NCBI GenBank assembly: GCA_014804485.1
Contig: JAAUZT010000007.1
Span: 1 to 54,442, forward strand
Reading direction: 5' to 3'
Length of the DNA: 54,442 nucleotides
Source: Lachnospiraceae bacterium
GTDB taxonomy: Bacteria; Bacillota; Clostridia; Lachnospirales; Lachnospiraceae
Below, piece by piece: positions 52,739 to 54,442 of this stretch. The notes beneath the pieces are model-generated. The model was not told the origin of the DNA. It worked only from the letters and a program-made list of their open reading frames with translations, and searched no databases. Numbering within the stretch: the first letter of the stretch is position 1; the number at the start of each line of letters is the position of its first letter. The translations under genes and the position numbers were made by a program.

Positions 52739-54442
52739 ATGAAGCAAACCCTGTTTACAAAATCTGCATTTCAAACAATTCTGGTAATCGCAGGTACAAT
52801 TATTTTAAGCCTGCTTGGATTGTTGACAATTACTCACCACGATAATAAATATATAACAAAGGCCGCGCTTACACAAGATAATCTGTGTATCATTCCAGAA
52901 AAAGGTTATTGCTCGCTTGTGGACGGCTGGGAGCTTTATCCGGATCTTCTGCTCTTTCCGGAAGACTTTACGGATAAGACACTGTCCTATTACAGCACAT
53001 GGGCGGGTGAATATCCAAATCTTTCCTTATTCCATGAAGATAAAAATCCCTACGGGGCTGCAACATGGCGTCTGCATCTTACAGGAAGCGGTAATGTCCT
53101 GCTCTATCTGCAGGAGCCTCTCTGTGCCGCAAGAGTTTATGTAGACGGACTGTGTCTGGGCGAAACCGGTGAGGTACCTTATGGCGAACTCTCTTCCAAT
53201 GGAGACAACTCTTCCGGTGGAGATTATTCTCACAGAGAAGAATACTCTCCTGAGGAAGCGTATGATCCCAAGGGCACTTACGCTCCTCTTATTAAAGACA
53301 CCGCTTATTCCTTTTATCTTGACGGCGAGTCGGAACTGATTATCCAGACTGCCAATTATTCCCACTATTATGGCGGAATCTGGTATGCACCCGTAATCGG
53401 AGACGCGGACAGTGTCAGCCATCTTATTGCTTCCCGCATACTCATCTACGGGCTGCTGTTTTTCTCTTCCCTCACACTCTCTTTATTTTGTATCGTACTG
53501 TGGGAGCGCAAAGAAGACGGCAGCAAGGCTGCCACATTCTATTTCGGCATGTTAAGCCTGTCCTTTGCAGTGCGAATCTGCTATCCCTTCTTAAGACTGT
53601 TCGGCGTGCCGCTTGTACGCACACTTTATGCGATAGAAGACGCTGCCGCTGTATCCGGCATTTACTTTTCCATACAGATTGCCCTCCTGTTATTTCTGCC
53701 GGATGGCTTGAAACGCCTGAAAAGAGCGCTTCACATTCTTTCTTTAGGCGTCTGCGGCATTGTAATCATTGCCCCTTTATTTGTGTTTCCTGCTGTCCCC
53801 GCTCTTGTACTATGGTATGGACCGTTCATTTCATGGTATAAGGCGATTATGGCTTTTTTGCTGATCAGCCTGACCGTCTATGGCGCTTTTATGGGACTGC
53901 TTCATATTAAAATGATTCTGGCTGCCGCTACCGCAAATGGCATATGCCTTTTCTACAGCGTCCTGACAATCGGATACTATGAACCTTTTGCCGGCGCTTA
54001 TCCGGAAGAATACGGCGCGTTTTGTATGGTGATTGCCTTTGCCATCCTGATGGTGCAGCGCAGCAGGGAAATGGCGGCGGAAAACATTAAACTTAATCTT
54101 CACCTGCAGGAGGAAGTCGAAGAGAAAACAGAACATCTGCAAAAGCTTCTTGTAGAGAGAGGACAGCTCATCGCGGAATTGGGACATGATATGAAATCGC
54201 CCCTGACATCCCTCTCGAACATGGCGCAGATTATACGGCTGAATGATATTATGCTGGATGAAGACACTCACAGAAGAATGATTCACATAGAAGAACAGTG
54301 TGATATTTTATCCGAGCGGCTTAAATCCATTCAGGAAATAGCCGCGCAGACAAGCTCTCCTGTCAAAATGGAGCCTATGCTGCTCAACACTTTTCCTTTC
54401 GGATTTTTATCACACCTGCCGCCCGATCATAGAACTTTACGG
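52739..54442 (+). CDS. Sensor histidine kinase with 7TMR-DISM-type input, partial
   Basis: The 568 visible codons start at ATG 52739 and run off the right edge. An N-terminal helix (ILVIAGTIILSLLGLLTI) is followed by an extracellular jelly-roll-like domain (GAATWRLHLTGSGNVLLYLQ, AARVYVDGLCLGETGEV) as in 7TMR-DISMED2 sensors. About seven membrane helices (residues roughly 225-440), a coiled coil (LNLHLQEEVEEKTEHLQKLL) and the HisKA box ELGHDMKSPLTSL, with the phosphorylated His at 483, come next. The ATP-binding domain lies outside the window. It most likely senses an extracellular carbohydrate-like ligand and phosphorylates the response regulator encoded at 50362. Shine-Dalgarno GGGAAGGA lies rather far upstream. 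Confidence 0.88.
   Translation, partial: MKQTLFTKSAFQTILVIAGTIILSLLGLLTITHHDNKYITKAALTQDNLCIIPEKGYCSLVDGWELYPDLLLFPEDFTDKTLSYYSTWAGEYPNLSLFHEDKNPYGAATWRLHLTGSGNVLLYLQEPLCAARVYVDGLCLGETGEVPYGELSSNGDNSSGGDYSHREEYSPEEAYDPKGTYAPLIKDTAYSFYLDGESELIIQTANYSHYYGGIWYAPVIGDADSVSHLIASRILIYGLLFFSSLTLSLFCIVLWERKEDGSKAATFYFGMLSLSFAVRICYPFLRLFGVPLVRTLYAIEDAAAVSGIYFSIQIALLLFLPDGLKRLKRALHILSLGVCGIVIIAPLFVFPAVPALVLWYGPFISWYKAIMAFLLISLTVYGAFMGLLHIKMILAAATANGICLFYSVLTIGYYEPFAGAYPEEYGAFCMVIAFAILMVQRSREMAAENIKLNLHLQEEVEEKTEHLQKLLVERGQLIAELGHDMKSPLTSLSNMAQIIRLNDIMLDEDTHRRMIHIEEQCDILSERLKSIQEIAAQTSSPVKMEPMLLNTFPFGFLSHLPPDHRTLR

Overview
The window looks like chromosomal DNA of a low-to-moderate GC Clostridia member, most likely Lachnospiraceae. 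Signs are strong AGGAGG-type ribosome binding sites, sigma-A promoters with 17-18 bp spacers, a bacterial glutaminyl-tRNA synthetase, DUF6062, DUF2225 and Rpn-type nuclease genes, a 7TMR-DISM-type histidine kinase, Big2-type surface proteins and many GT2 glycosyltransferases. This placement is inferred from gene content; no rRNA or tRNA gene was seen.

Layout. (1) 1-269 is the end of an IS66-family element running off the left edge. (2) 309-32393 is a large, mosaic surface-glycan region, mostly on the minus strand. It holds a Gtr-like three-component sugar transfer module with amino-sugar genes (309-5649), an IS110-like transposase remnant (5702-5935), two tandem GT2/CDP-glycerol glycerophosphotransferase fusions (5939-11415), an acyltransferase, a GT2, a Wzt/Wzm-type ABC exporter and two galactofuranosyltransferase-like enzymes (11465-18294), and further GT2 and GT4 enzymes. 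Two duplicated plus-strand GT2 cassettes with their own promoters (18521-19639 and 25146-26264) are interspersed, as are an Rpn nuclease and a DUF4143 ATPase. A secreted Big2-like protein and a second GT2/GT-C pair (26438-32393) end the region. (3) 32434-41936 is a conserved housekeeping stretch: HAD phosphatase, DUF6062, an Asp-rich membrane protein, a TetR regulator, a MocR regulator, a DUF2225 protein, glnS and rarA. Its intergenic gaps carry repeated hairpins. (4) 41999-47556 is a minus-strand operon of class II aldolase, DHH phosphoesterase and a TIR-TM-beta-propeller protein. (5) 47813-54442 has a chemoreceptor, then a response regulator, a convergent surface protein and a histidine kinase cut by the right edge.

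How the genes work together. The glycan genes can plausibly build a glycosylated, glycerol-phosphate and galactofuranose-containing polymer. GT2 enzymes and the GT2-TagF fusions would extend it in the cytoplasm, the ABC pair would export it, and the acyltransferase and the Gtr-like module would decorate it. The Wzm/Wzt plus GlfT1/GlfT2-like set recalls the mycobacterial galactan export locus. Specific sugars and linkages cannot be read from the sequence.

The most unusual structure is a pair of 228-230 bp intergenic elements (40192-40421 and 50087-50314, opposite orientations). They share a long terminal stem, a second stem, a central hairpin and a nearly invariant core. Two compensatory base-pair changes and a G-U wobble between the copies point to a selected folded structure, either a non-coding RNA or leader or a structured MITE. 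A second, smaller hairpin repeat family brackets the TetR gene and recurs before glnS.
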